A DNA stretch of 64,000 nucleotides from Sphingomonas sp. CCH10-B3 (GCF_001556185.1 NZ_LSIJ01000061.1:127672-191671), one strand, 5' to 3'; positions 17,348 to 26,976 are shown, counted from the stretch's first letter. The notes: generated by a model from the sequence alone, not told the origin. Program-made: numbers and translations.

Positions 17348-19111
17348 ATGGTGATCGAACAGCGGCAGGCCGACGCGGTGCAGGGGGCATTGCCCGCGCC
17401 GACGCCGACGACGGACGCACTGCCGCGTCGCTTCGCCGATTTCGGCACGTTGGGCGAAGCGCTCGATTATGCCGCCTCGGGCGAGCGTGGCTTCAATTTC
17501 CATGACGCGCGCGGGACGATCAAGCGCGCCTATCCGTTCGCCGAGTTGCGCACCGATGCGCTTGATGCCGCGCTGCGGCTGATCGCAATGGGCATTGCGC
17601 CCGGCGACCGTGTCGCCCTGATCGCCGAAACCAGCGCCGAGTTCGCCGCGCTTTTCTTCGGCACCGTCTATGCTGGCGCTTGGCCAGTGCCGTTGCCGCT
17701 GCCCACCTCGTTCGGCGGTCGTGATGCCTATGTCGAGCAGATCCGGGTGCAGTTGGCGAGCAGCGATCCGGTTCTGCTGGTCTTTCCGCCCGAGTTGAGC
17801 GACATGGCCGGCGCCGCCGCGCAGGTCGCCGGTGTGAAGGCCATCGACTGGGCAACGCTCGCGACGGCGCCGGTCGTTCCGGCGGTGCTGCCGCAGGCGC
17901 AGCCCGACGACATCTGCTACCTGCAATATTCGAGCGGCTCGACGCGCTTCCCGCACGGCGTTGCCGTTACCCATGCTGCGCTGTTGAACAATCTCGCGGC
18001 GCATGGCCATGGCATGCAACTGATCGACAGCGACCGCTGCATTTCGTGGCTGCCCTGGTATCACGACATGGGCCTTGTCGGCTGCATGCTCTCGCCGATG
18101 GCGAACCAGGTCTCGGTCGATTTCCTGAAGACCGAGGATTTCGCCCGCCGTCCGCTTGCCTGGCTCGACCTCATCAGCCGCAACACGGGGACGTCGGTCA
18201 GCTATTCGCCGACCTTCGGCTACGACATTTGCGCACGCCGCATGTCGAGCCAGACCAAGGCGGCCGATCGTTTCGATCTGGCGCGCTGGCGGCTCGCCGG
18301 CAATGGCGCCGACATGATCCGGCCCGATGTGATGCAGAGCTTCGTCGATGCCTTCGACGGCGCCGGCTTCAAGGCCAGCGCTTTCCTGCCGAGCTACGGC
18401 CTTGCCGAAGCGACACTGGCGGTGTCGATCATGCCACCGGGCGAAGGTATTCGCGTCGAGCTGGTCGAGGAAACCGAGCTGTCGGGCGCTGCCGCCAAAC
18501 AGGACCGCCCACAGCGTTACCGCGCAATCGTCAATTGCGGCAAACCGGTCCGCGACATGGCCGTCGAAATCCGCGAGGAAGACGGTACGCCCCTGCCCGA
18601 ACGCGCCATCGGCAAAATCTGGTGCAGTGGTCCGTCGATCATGGCCGGCTATTTCCGTGATCCCGAAGCGACCGAAGCGTGCATGGTCGATGGCTGGCTC
18701 GACACCGGCGACATGGGCTATATGTCGGACGGTTATATCTATGTCGTCGGCCGGGCGAAGGACATGATCATCGTCAACGGCAAGAATCACTGGCCGCAGG
18801 ACATCGAATGGGCGGTTGAGCAATTGCCCGGCTTCAAGGCAGGTGACATCGCCGCCTTCGCGATCACCACGCCGGGCGGCGAGGAAACCCCCGCCGTTCT
18901 GGTCCAGTGCCGCAGTTCCGATGAGCGCGAGCGCATCCGCCTGCGCGAGGAAATTCGCGAGAAGGTACGGTCGGTTACCGGCATGAACTGTGTGATCGAG
19001 TTGATCCCGCCGCGGACCTTGCCGCGCACCAGCTCGGGCAAACTCAGCCGTGCCAAGGCGCGCAACCTGTACCTCAGCGGCGATATCAAGCCCTATGCCA
19101 TTGCCGCCTGA
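17348..19111 (+). CDS. Fatty acyl-AMP ligase (FAAL)
   Basis: A 587-residue adenylate-forming enzyme. The ATP loop YSSGSTRFPHG lies at residues 194-204, followed by LPWYHDMGLVGCMLSP, PSYGLAEATLAVS, and the C-terminal GWLDTGDMGY, GRAKDMIIVNGKNHWPQDIE and TSSGKLSRAKAR. The last motifs and the overall spacing match FAALs, which activate fatty acids as acyl-AMP and pass them to an acyl carrier protein, not to CoA. No polyketide or peptide synthetase gene is nearby, so the acceptor is unknown. ATG at 17348 was chosen because it leads into the conserved N-terminus; the open frame begins earlier. Confidence 0.88.
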   Translation: MVIEQRQADAVQGALPAPTPTTDALPRRFADFGTLGEALDYAASGERGFNFHDARGTIKRAYPFAELRTDALDAALRLIAMGIAPGDRVALIAETSAEFAALFFGTVYAGAWPVPLPLPTSFGGRDAYVEQIRVQLASSDPVLLVFPPELSDMAGAAAQVAGVKAIDWATLATAPVVPAVLPQAQPDDICYLQYSSGSTRFPHGVAVTHAALLNNLAAHGHGMQLIDSDRCISWLPWYHDMGLVGCMLSPMANQVSVDFLKTEDFARRPLAWLDLISRNTGTSVSYSPTFGYDICARRMSSQTKAADRFDLARWRLAGNGADMIRPDVMQSFVDAFDGAGFKASAFLPSYGLAEATLAVSIMPPGEGIRVELVEETELSGAAAKQDRPQRYRAIVNCGKPVRDMAVEIREEDGTPLPERAIGKIWCSGPSIMAGYFRDPEATEACMVDGWLDTGDMGYMSDGYIYVVGRAKDMIIVNGKNHWPQDIEWAVEQLPGFKAGDIAAFAITTPGGEETPAVLVQCRSSDERERIRLREEIREKVRSVTGMNCVIELIPPRTLPRTSSGKLSRAKARNLYLSGDIKPYAIAA

Positions 19112-19181
19112 ATGGCGGAAATGGTGCTTTTTTGGGCCTAATCGGTCGCTTGATCTAACGATCTGCTAACCAATCTCGGCT

Positions 19182-21554
19182 ATGCCAGCGCGGGTGAGCC
19201 AATCATCCGCCTCGCAGTTTGCCAACCCCAAGATCGACGCGCGTGCGCTGCTCGGTCTGTACGATCCTGCGGATTCAACCGATTGGGGTCCGATCCGCGC
19301 TGCCCAGATCAATGCCGGCTGTCGTCTGGCGATGGTTGCCTTTGCTGCAAACCTGCTTGGTGCCGCGCTGACGGTGGTGATCGCCGAGCCGATGGCACCG
19401 CTGTGGGCGCTGGTCGGCTGGGGGGCCGTCGTGACGGCCGTTGCGCTCGCGATCACCTTTCGTCGCCTGTCTTCGCCCTGGCGGGGCGCCAAGAGCGCGC
19501 CGGTTGGCGCTGTCCGCAATACGCTTGCCGAAGGACTGGCGCTTGGCGTCGTCTGGTCGATCCCGCCGATTGCGCTGGCGGCGCAAGCCGATGCCGCCGA
19601 CGCCCTGCGGCTGTGGGTGGTGCTGTCGGTATTGATGGCGCTTTCGGCCCTCGCCATGGCAGCGCTGCCGCTGGCGACACTGGGCTTCGTCGCGCTGGTC
19701 GGCACCGCAGTGACGGCGATGCTGCTCATGATTGGTGGCCCCTTGATTGCCGGGGCGGCCGCGCTTTTCACGCTGACGGTCATGCTGACCTGCTATCATC
19801 ACGCGCGCAGCCTGGTGGTGATCCGCGCCGGTGAAATTGCGCTCGCCGAACGCGACGAAACGGTCAGCCTGCTGCTCCGCGATACCGAGGATCATACCGC
19901 CGACTGGCTGTGGGAAATCGACGCCGCCCGCCGTATCGTGCGCGCGTCGCCGCGCTTTGCCTATGCGGTCGGGCACGATCCGGTGACGATCAACCAGATG
20001 CCGATCCTGCAGGTGCTGGCCGGCGCCAATTGGGAATCGGGCCAGTTCGAAAAGGGCCTGCGCGAACTCGCCGAGCGGCTCAAGCGGCGCGAGGCGTTCC
20101 GCGACCTGCTGCTCAACGTCCACGTCAAGGGCGAGCATCGCTGCTGGGAAATCGCTGCGACCCCGCGCTATGACGACAGCGGCAATTTCGTCGGCTTCCG
20201 CGGGGTTGGCTCGGATGTCACCGAAGCGCGGGCTTCGGCTGAGAAGATCAACCGCATGGCCCGCTTCGACACGCTGACCGGCCTTCCCAACCGGCTGATG
20301 ATCTACGAAAGCCTCGCGCGCGCGCTTGAGGATGCCGAAAAATGGATGTCGCGCTGCGCGTTCATGATGATCGATCTCGATCGCTTCAAGGCTGTCAACG
20401 ATTCGCTCGGCCACCCGGTCGGTGACCGGTTGCTCGGCCGTGTCGCCCAACGGCTGGCGCAGCTGATGTCGGACAATGAGCTGGTCGGACGGCTAGGCGG
20501 CGACGAATTCGCGATCGTCATCCGTGACGCGACCGATTCGGCTCAGGTCGAAGCGCTCGCCCGGCGCGTGATCGAGGCGATTTCGGCGCCCTATGACATT
20601 GACCAGAACACGCTCCACATCGGCGCCAGCCTTGGCCTCGCTTATGGCCCGCGCGACGGCCGCACCGCGGAGACACTGGTACGCTCGGCTGATCTTGCGC
20701 TCTATCGCTCGAAAGACGCGGGCGGCGGTATCTTCCATGCTTATGAGCCGCAGCTTCACGTCCAGGCCGAAGAGCGCCGCGTGCTCGAAATGGCCCTCCG
20801 CAAGGCGCTCAGCAACGGCGAGCTCTCGCTCAACTATCAGCCAGTCGTTGCCGCCCGCGATGGCTCGCTGGCCGGTTTCGAAGCGCTGCTGCGCTGGCAA
20901 CACCCAAAGCTCGGCGTGATCTCGCCAGCCAAGTTCATTCCGCTCGCTGAGGAAACCCGGCTGATTGCCCCAATCGGCGAATGGGTGTTGCGCACGGCCT
21001 GCGCGGAAGCTGCGCGGTGGCCGTCGGACGCGCGCATTTCGATCAACGTGTCGCCCGAACAGCTCCACAACCCGGCTTTCGTGGGCATCGTTGCCTCGGC
21101 GCTCGCCAACAGTGGCCTGCCTGCCGAGCGGCTCGAGCTAGAAGTGACCGAGAGCGTGTTCATGCGCGAAGGCACCTGTGCGACCCAAGTGCTCGAACGC
21201 ATTCTCGATCTGGGCGTAAGGTTGGCGCTCGACGATTTCGGCACCGGCTATTCGTCACTCGGCTATCTCAGCCGCACCCGCTTCTCGACGATCAAGATCG
21301 ATCGCAGCTTCGTGCAGGGCGCGTCCAAGAAGGTGCCCGAGGCGATCGCGATCATCCGCGCAGTCGTTGCCCTTGCCCAAAGCCTCGGCATGGCGACCAC
21401 AGCGGAGGGCGTCGAAACCGAAGCCGAACACAAGCTGGTCGAAAAACTGGGCTGCACCAAGGTGCAGGGCTATTATTTCGGCCGCCCGCTGCCGGTCGAC
21501 GAGGCCCGCGCGCTTGTCCACCGCGCCAGCGAACGCGCCGTTGCGGCAGCGTGA
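19182..21554 (+). CDS. Membrane GGDEF-EAL protein with PAS domain
   Basis: A 790-residue c-di-GMP protein. Residues about 45-205 hold several membrane helices, about 235-350 a PAS-like sensor (WLWEIDAARRIVRASP to FRGVGSDVTEA), then a GGDEF domain with intact GGDEF at 439-443, and an EAL domain with EAL at 567-569, DDFGTGYSSLGYLS and IKIDRSFV. Both catalytic signatures look intact, so it could make and break c-di-GMP; the net direction is not readable. It follows the FAAL gene by 70 bp on the same strand. Confidence 0.93.
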   Translation: MPARVSQSSASQFANPKIDARALLGLYDPADSTDWGPIRAAQINAGCRLAMVAFAANLLGAALTVVIAEPMAPLWALVGWGAVVTAVALAITFRRLSSPWRGAKSAPVGAVRNTLAEGLALGVVWSIPPIALAAQADAADALRLWVVLSVLMALSALAMAALPLATLGFVALVGTAVTAMLLMIGGPLIAGAAALFTLTVMLTCYHHARSLVVIRAGEIALAERDETVSLLLRDTEDHTADWLWEIDAARRIVRASPRFAYAVGHDPVTINQMPILQVLAGANWESGQFEKGLRELAERLKRREAFRDLLLNVHVKGEHRCWEIAATPRYDDSGNFVGFRGVGSDVTEARASAEKINRMARFDTLTGLPNRLMIYESLARALEDAEKWMSRCAFMMIDLDRFKAVNDSLGHPVGDRLLGRVAQRLAQLMSDNELVGRLGGDEFAIVIRDATDSAQVEALARRVIEAISAPYDIDQNTLHIGASLGLAYGPRDGRTAETLVRSADLALYRSKDAGGGIFHAYEPQLHVQAEERRVLEMALRKALSNGELSLNYQPVVAARDGSLAGFEALLRWQHPKLGVISPAKFIPLAEETRLIAPIGEWVLRTACAEAARWPSDARISINVSPEQLHNPAFVGIVASALANSGLPAERLELEVTESVFMREGTCATQVLERILDLGVRLALDDFGTGYSSLGYLSRTRFSTIKIDRSFVQGASKKVPEAIAIIRAVVALAQSLGMATTAEGVETEAEHKLVEKLGCTKVQGYYFGRPLPVDEARALVHRASERAVAAA

Positions 21555-21616
21555 GCGGACGACGCAACCAGCCGCTTGCTCCGATCCGCCCCGCCCGCTA
21601 AAGGCAAACGTCGCAC

Positions 21617-21693
21617 AGGGGTGTAGCTCAGTTGGTTAGAGCGTCGGTCTCCAAAACCGAAGGCCCTCGGTTCGAGTCCGAGCTCCCCTGCCA
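21617..21693 (+). tRNA. tRNA-Trp (CCA anticodon), 3' CCA encoded
   Basis: A complete cloverleaf of 77 nt: D-arm GAGC-type with GGTTAGAGC, anticodon arm CGGTCTCCAAAACCG with CCA anticodon, T-arm CTCGG-TTCGAGT-CCGAG, and encoded CCA at 21691-21693. The acceptor stem AGGGGTG pairs with CTCCCCT and leaves a U6-U67 mismatch. tRNA-Trp usually sits directly upstream of secE in alphaproteobacteria; here an export operon of about 4.2 kb lies between. Confidence 0.95.
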
Positions 21694-21897
21694 CTTTCAA
21701 CATCGACGGTCATTAATGGTCCGACCCATGCCGCTGGGCCGGCCGGTTGCGAGCCATGTCGATGTCGGCGCCAAGCCCCTTTTTTGGCGGCTTCCGAGGC
21801 ACCGAAGCGCATTATTTTCGTTACGGTGCATTGCAGCATTTCCAATCATTGCTATTTCCCAATCATTCTGAACCCCTCACTGAGGTCTGACAGGTCG

Positions 21898-23607
21898 ATG
21901 GCAAGCGACACGATACAAAATGTCCGTCTGCGAGATTTCGTGCGGTGGGCCGCGCCCATTCTCGGCCCGGATCGGGCGTTTTTCACGCTCGCGATCGTCT
22001 ATGGCGTCGGTATCAGCCTGTTGACGCTGGCAACGCCGATTTCGGTGCAGATGCTGATCAACAGCGTCGCCAACACGGCACTGCCGGCGCCGCTGTTCAC
22101 CCTTGCGGGCTTGCTGTTCGCGCTGCTGATGCTGTCGGCGCTGCTGAGCGCGTTGCGCGCGCATTTGATGGAAGTGTTCCGCCAGCGCATCTTTGCGCAG
22201 CTGGTGGCTGAAATCACGCTGCGCGCGGTGCATTCGCGCGATCCGTTCTTCGGCGACGCGCGCAAGGGCGACCTGTTCAATCGCTATTTCGAAGTGATGA
22301 ACATTCAGAAATCGGTGCCGTCGCTGCTGATTGGCCTGTTCACGATCCTGCTGCAATCGGCGGTCGGCTTCGTCGTCACGTCATTTTACCATCCGTTTTT
22401 CCTCGGTTTCAATCTGCTGTTCATCCTGTTGGCGTGGCTGATCTGGCGGCTCTGGTCGCGCGGCGCGATGACCACCGCGGTCGTGCTCAGCCACGCGAAA
22501 TACGACACAGCGCACTGGCTGGAGAGCGTCGGCGCATCGAACGGCTTCTTCAAGTCGAGCCGACACATCAGCTACGCGATCGACAAGTCCGAAGCGATGA
22601 CGGCGCGCTATATCTCGGCCTACCGCCGCCACCTGCGCTACAGCTTTACCCAGACGGTCGCCTATCTGATCCTTTACGCGGTGGCGAGCGCGGGCCTGCT
22701 GGCGATGGGCGGCTGGCTGGTGATCGAGGGGCAATTGTCGATCGGCCAGCTGGTTGCTGCCGAACTGATCCTGTCGAGCATCTTTTATGGCGCGGCGCAG
22801 CTCGGGCCTTATCTCGACGTGTTCTACGATCTGGTGACTGCCGTCGAAGAACTCGGCCTGCTTTATGCAATCCCGCAGGAAGTGCCGGGACGAGTGACAG
22901 GCGACGGCGAAGCGGCCGGCGACCTCGTGTTTTCCGATGTCCGGATCGCCGATCTGCGGATCAACTGCACCATCCCGTTCAAATCCAAGCTGATCGCGGC
23001 AGCCGACGCCGACACCCAGCGCGCGATTGCCATGCTGCTCAAGCGTCACCGGCCGCCGGACGGCGGCTTCATCACGCTCGGCGGGGTCGAACTGAGCGCG
23101 CTCGATGCCTATCAGCTGCGGTCGGACGTGATCGTGCTCGATCGCCCGACGATCGTCGAATGCTCGATCCGCGATTATCTCGAGCTCTGCTCGCCCGACG
23201 ATGATCCGGCGGCAATGATGCAGGCGCTCAAACTGCTCGGCATCGACCGCCGGATCGGGCAATTGCCCGATGGGCTCGACACGATCCTCGCATCGACCGG
23301 CTGGCCGTTGTCGCTGCCCGAGATGATGCGGCTCAAGCTTGCCGGCGCGATCCTGTCGCGGCCCAAACTGCTGCTGCTGTCGCCGCTGTTCGACATGGTG
23401 CCCGCCGACGAACTCAAGCGGATTTTTGCGGCGATCGAGGGCCTGCCGACAACGGTCCTGTATTTTACCGGGCGCAACAATCCGCCGGTGCTCGACGGCC
23501 ATTTGTGGGTCGGGCGCCAGCGGCAGTGGATGGAGCGCGATCGCAGCGCTTTCGATGCCCTGCGTCGCACCAGCCCGGGGGAGGCCAATGATGCAAACCC
23601 ACGCTGA
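21898..23607 (+). CDS. ABC exporter-like protein with a degenerate, probably non-hydrolysing ATPase domain
   Basis: A 569-residue protein in half-exporter layout. The type I transmembrane domain spans about residues 25-320 with six hydrophobic segments (for example TLAIVYGVGISLLTLATPIS and LILYAVASAGLLAMGGWLVI). The C-terminal region (345-560) keeps the spacing of a nucleotide-binding domain but has none of its working residues. The Walker A area reads IAAADADTQRA with no GKST; the Q-loop glutamine is Asp415; the signature is LSLPE instead of LSGGQ; Walker B ends in Ser495-Pro496 where Asp-Glu is needed; and the H-loop position is Gly525. The start ATG at 21898 precedes the conserved part; the open frame begins earlier. 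It overlaps hlyD by 20 bp. Confidence 0.85.
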   Translation: MASDTIQNVRLRDFVRWAAPILGPDRAFFTLAIVYGVGISLLTLATPISVQMLINSVANTALPAPLFTLAGLLFALLMLSALLSALRAHLMEVFRQRIFAQLVAEITLRAVHSRDPFFGDARKGDLFNRYFEVMNIQKSVPSLLIGLFTILLQSAVGFVVTSFYHPFFLGFNLLFILLAWLIWRLWSRGAMTTAVVLSHAKYDTAHWLESVGASNGFFKSSRHISYAIDKSEAMTARYISAYRRHLRYSFTQTVAYLILYAVASAGLLAMGGWLVIEGQLSIGQLVAAELILSSIFYGAAQLGPYLDVFYDLVTAVEELGLLYAIPQEVPGRVTGDGEAAGDLVFSDVRIADLRINCTIPFKSKLIAAADADTQRAIAMLLKRHRPPDGGFITLGGVELSALDAYQLRSDVIVLDRPTIVECSIRDYLELCSPDDDPAAMMQALKLLGIDRRIGQLPDGLDTILASTGWPLSLPEMMRLKLAGAILSRPKLLLLSPLFDMVPADELKRIFAAIEGLPTTVLYFTGRNNPPVLDGHLWVGRQRQWMERDRSAFDALRRTSPGEANDANPR

Positions 23608-24646
23608 ACAACTCACCCAGTTCAAGACGCTGCGCGCGTTGAAGACTCCGGCTGCGCTGCGAGCCATTGCGATCATTCTGGCGATCGGCATTTCGCTGGC
23701 GCTGGCTGGCCTCGCCTTCATTCCCTGGGTGCAGACCGCGCCCGGCACCGGATCGGTGATCGCGCTCGATCCGCGCGACCGCGTGCAGAACATCACGGCG
23801 CTGGTTTCGGGGCGGATCGACCGCTGGCACGTCACCGACGGCAGCCTCGTCAAGCGCGGCGACCCGATCGCGCAGATCGTCGACAACGACCCGATGCTGC
23901 TTGACCGGCTGCGCGCCGAACGCGCGCAGAAGCTGGCTGAAATTCAGGCGGCCGAACTGGCGGCGCAGACGGCGGCGCTCGACGTCAACCGCACCGGCGC
24001 CCTCTACCGCGAAGGACTGGCCGCGCGGCGCGATTATGAGGCTGCGCAGATCAAGGTCGCGGACTATCGCGCCAAGATTGCCCAGAGCCGGGCCGCGATC
24101 AACAAGGTCGACGTCGACCTGAGCCGCCAGTCGGCCCAGGTAGTCTATGCGCCGCGCGCCGGTCGCATCATGCGCATCAACGGCGGCGACACCTCGACAA
24201 TGGTCAAGCAGGGAGACGTGCTCGCGACCTTCGCGCCCGAGGAATCGACCCGCGTGGTCGAACTCTATGTCGATGGTCGCGACGTGCCGCTGATCAAGCC
24301 CGGTCGCCGCGTGCGGCTGGCATTTGAAGGCTGGCCGGCAATCCAGTTCAGCGGCTGGCCATCGGTCGCGCGCGGCATGTTCGACGGGCGCGTGCGCGCG
24401 ATCGACGTATCGGCGTCTGACGACGGCCTGTTCCGCATCCTCGTCGAACAGGCGCCCGACCGCGAGCCCTGGCCACGCGAGCCGTTCGTGCGGCTGGGCG
24501 CCAAGGTGCGCGGCTGGGTGCTGATGGACACGGTGTCGGCCGGGTTCGAACTGTGGCGTCAGCTCAACGACTTCCCGCTGCAATTCGAACGGCCTGCGGA
24601 AAAGGAGAAGCCGCTGGTGAAAGCGAAGGAGCGCAAGATCAAATGA
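23588..24646 (+). CDS. HlyD-family periplasmic adaptor
   Basis: A 352-residue membrane-fusion protein: one membrane anchor at about residues 25-46, a lipoyl half at about 66-100 (NITALVSGRIDRWHVTDG), an alpha-helical hairpin rich in Ala/Gln/Arg at about 103-165, the second lipoyl half (VVYAPRAGRIMRING), and a beta-barrel region. It would bridge the inner-membrane ABC partner to the TolC-like channel. Two tandem ATGs follow GGGGGAGG; the first overlaps the ABC gene by 20 bp. The stop overlaps the next start (ATGA), so the three genes form a tight operon. Confidence 0.9.
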   Translation: MMQTHAEQLTQFKTLRALKTPAALRAIAIILAIGISLALAGLAFIPWVQTAPGTGSVIALDPRDRVQNITALVSGRIDRWHVTDGSLVKRGDPIAQIVDNDPMLLDRLRAERAQKLAEIQAAELAAQTAALDVNRTGALYREGLAARRDYEAAQIKVADYRAKIAQSRAAINKVDVDLSRQSAQVVYAPRAGRIMRINGGDTSTMVKQGDVLATFAPEESTRVVELYVDGRDVPLIKPGRRVRLAFEGWPAIQFSGWPSVARGMFDGRVRAIDVSASDDGLFRILVEQAPDREPWPREPFVRLGAKVRGWVLMDTVSAGFELWRQLNDFPLQFERPAEKEKPLVKAKERKIK

Positions 24647-26052
24647 TCCTGCGCATTCTGATCCGGACGGCTGCGATTCTGGTCGGGCTGGCGCCGACGC
24701 TTGCCCTTGCCCAGCCGTCGCCGCTGACGCTCGACGAAGTGCTCCAGTCGTCGCGCCAGCACGCGCCGCAAGTGCTCGAGGCGATTGCCAAGGTCCGTCA
24801 GGCCGAGGGCAAGGCACTGACTGCCGAAGGGGCCTTCGACACCGTCGTCAAGGCCGAGGCGGAATCGCGGCTGTCCGGCTATTACGACGGGCAATATGCC
24901 GCTGGCACGATCACGCGCCCGATCGAGAATTGGGGCGGCAGCCTTTATGGCGGTTATCGCCTCTCGACAGGGCGTTTCCCCATCTATGAGGACGAGCGCT
25001 TCACCAATCAGCTCGGCGAGATCAAGGTCGGCGCGGTGCTGTCGCTGATGCGCGACCGGCTGATCGACGATCGCCGCTTCGGGCGCACTGCCGCGCGCAT
25101 CGACATCGACATTGCCGAAGCCGACCGGCTGCTGACTGCGATCGGCGTGCAGCGCCGCGCGATCGGCGCGTATAATCTGTGGGTCGCGGCGGGGCTGCGG
25201 CTGCGCATTTATCGTGACCTGCTTGCGCTTGCGAAGGAACGGCAAGCGGGCCTCAAGCGACAGGCCCAGCTCGGCGCGCGACCCGACATCATTCTTGTCG
25301 AAAACGAACAGAATATCCTGCGCCGCGAAACATTGGTCGCGCGCGCCGAACAGGATCTGGCAGCCGCAGGCAATGCGCTGTCGCTGTTCCTGCGTGACGC
25401 GAACGGCGCACCGATGCAGCCCGACCCTGCGCGCCTGCCCTCGGCCTTTCCGGCGCCGATCCCCCTGCCCGCCGATGCCCGCGCGACACTCGGCGCACGG
25501 CCCGATCTCCGTCAGATCGACATGCGGCTGCAGCAGGCGACCAACCGGCTCGCGCTCGACCGTAATGCGCTCAAGCCCCGGCTCGACCTGAAGCTCGAAG
25601 CGTCGCAGGACATCGGCCCGATCGGTGCCGGTGGTCGCTCGCGGGTGGGCACTGAAACCAAGGTCGGGCTGAGCTTCACGGTGCCGCTGCAGCGCCGCGT
25701 CGCCAAGGGGCGGATCGATCAGACGATGGCCGAAATCGACGCCATCCGTCGTCGTCGCCAGCAGACCGAGGAGCAGATCATCAACGCGATCGACGCGCTC
25801 GCGATCGACGTGCGCGCGACCGAGCGGCTGCGCAACCTCGCCGATGCCGAATATGACCGAGCGACAACGATGGCGAAAGCCGAAGCGCGCCGCTTCACGC
25901 TGGGCGCCAGCGACTTCTTCCTCGTCAACGTCCGCGAGGAAGCCGCTGCCGATGCCGGCGTGCGGCGGCTCGACGCCGAATATCGCCAGATCGTCGCGCG
26001 CGCGGAGCTGGCCGCAGCCGCCGCCGACCTGACCGCACTCGGCCTCGACTGA
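24643..26052 (+). CDS. TolC-family outer-membrane efflux protein
   Basis: A 469-residue protein with a signal peptide cleaved near ALA-QPSP (residue 23), followed by the TolC start LTLDEVLQSSRQHAPQVLEA and two repeats of long heptad-rich helices (for example RAEQDLAAAGNALSLFLRD and ATNRLALDRNALKPRLDLKL). It should form the trimeric outer-membrane channel of the operon. No substrate gene (RTX protein, microcin, peptidase) sits beside it. Confidence 0.9.
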   Translation: MILRILIRTAAILVGLAPTLALAQPSPLTLDEVLQSSRQHAPQVLEAIAKVRQAEGKALTAEGAFDTVVKAEAESRLSGYYDGQYAAGTITRPIENWGGSLYGGYRLSTGRFPIYEDERFTNQLGEIKVGAVLSLMRDRLIDDRRFGRTAARIDIDIAEADRLLTAIGVQRRAIGAYNLWVAAGLRLRIYRDLLALAKERQAGLKRQAQLGARPDIILVENEQNILRRETLVARAEQDLAAAGNALSLFLRDANGAPMQPDPARLPSAFPAPIPLPADARATLGARPDLRQIDMRLQQATNRLALDRNALKPRLDLKLEASQDIGPIGAGGRSRVGTETKVGLSFTVPLQRRVAKGRIDQTMAEIDAIRRRRQQTEEQIINAIDALAIDVRATERLRNLADAEYDRATTMAKAEARRFTLGASDFFLVNVREEAAADAGVRRLDAEYRQIVARAELAAAAADLTALGLD

Positions 26053-26199
26053 AGCCCCCGGGCGCCCCCCTTGCGATCGCACGGTATTGGCGCTAGACCG
26101 ACGCCAATCCGAAATTGGGATGAAGCGTCGTCGGTGCCCCTTTGCGGGACCGGGCGGCGGTCCTATGTCCCGACGAGGTAAGATTTAGAGGAAAAGCCC

Positions 26200-26418
26200 G
26201 TGGCTTCGTGGAATCCGATCGAATTCATTCGCCAGGCGCCGGTGTTCGCGCGCCAAGTGCAGGCCGAAACCCGCAAGGTGGTGTGGCCGAGCTGGCGTGA
26301 AACCTGGACGACCGGGTTGATGGTCGGCGTGATGACGACGGTGCTGGGGCTCTTCTTTTTCACGATCGATGCGATTTTCGATCGGATCGTCGCGGCCCTG
26401 CTGCTGCTGGCGAAATAA
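26200..26418 (+). CDS. secE: Preprotein translocase subunit SecE
   Basis: SecE is the essential small clamp of the SecYEG channel. The 72-residue protein has the conserved amphipathic helix ETRKVVWPSWRETW and one membrane span (VGVMTTVLGLFFFTIDAIF). The start is GTG. nusG follows after 18 bp, the standard pair. The 147-bp gap upstream contains a hairpin (ATTGGCG at 26086, CGCCAAT at 26102) without a T-run and probably the promoter. Confidence 0.95.
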   Translation: MASWNPIEFIRQAPVFARQVQAETRKVVWPSWRETWTTGLMVGVMTTVLGLFFFTIDAIFDRIVAALLLLAK

Positions 26419-26436
26419 GGGCGGACGAACAGACAC

Positions 26437-26976
26437 ATGGCACGTTGGTACATCATTCACGCTTATTCGGGTTTCGAGGGCAAAGTCCGCGATTCGATCA
26501 TGGCCGAGGCGACCCGCATGGGGCTCGACCGGCTGGTCGAAGCCGTCGAAGTGCCGACCGAAACCGTCACCGAGGCGCGTCGCGGCAAGAAAATCCAGGT
26601 CGAGCGCAAATTCATGCCGGGCTATGTGCTCGCCAAGCTCGACATGAATGACGACGTCTATCACCTCGTCAAGAATACGCCCAAGGTCACTGGCTTCCTC
26701 GGCGCCATGGGCAAGCCCCAGCCGATCAGCGACACCGAAGCCGCGCGGATGCTGTCGACCAAGGACGATGTCCAGGCGACCACGTCGAAGCAGCAGATCA
26801 AGGTCGATTACGAGATCGGCGACGCCGTGAAGGTGCTCGACGGCCCGTTCGCCAGCTTCAACGGCACCGTCGAGGAACTCGATTTCGACAAGTCGAAGGT
26901 CAAGGTGTCGGTGTCGATCTTCGGGCGCGCGACGCCCGTGGAACTCGATTTCGAGCAGGTCGAACGCGTCAAGTAA
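26437..26976 (+). CDS. nusG: Transcription termination/antitermination factor NusG
   Basis: NusG binds RNA polymerase and couples it to Rho or the ribosome. The 179-residue protein has the NGN domain (WYIIHAYSGFEGKVRDSI, FMPGYVLAKLDM, TGFLGAMGKPQPI) and a C-terminal KOW domain (YEIGDAVKVLDGPFASFNGT). Length and order are normal. It follows secE closely; in most relatives rplK comes next, but here three unrelated genes intervene. Confidence 0.97.
   Translation: MARWYIIHAYSGFEGKVRDSIMAEATRMGLDRLVEAVEVPTETVTEARRGKKIQVERKFMPGYVLAKLDMNDDVYHLVKNTPKVTGFLGAMGKPQPISDTEAARMLSTKDDVQATTSKQQIKVDYEIGDAVKVLDGPFASFNGTVEELDFDKSKVKVSVSIFGRATPVELDFEQVERVK

Noticed and set aside
21769..21789. Possible terminator after tRNA-Trp (CGCCAA/TTGGCG with T-run in the loop)
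   Set aside because: The T-run is in the loop and 3' arm rather than after the stem, so it does not form a proper intrinsic terminator.
26086..26108. Hairpin ATTGGCG/CGCCAAT before secE
   Set aside because: A 7-bp stem with no T-run and no known motif; too weak to name as terminator or operator.
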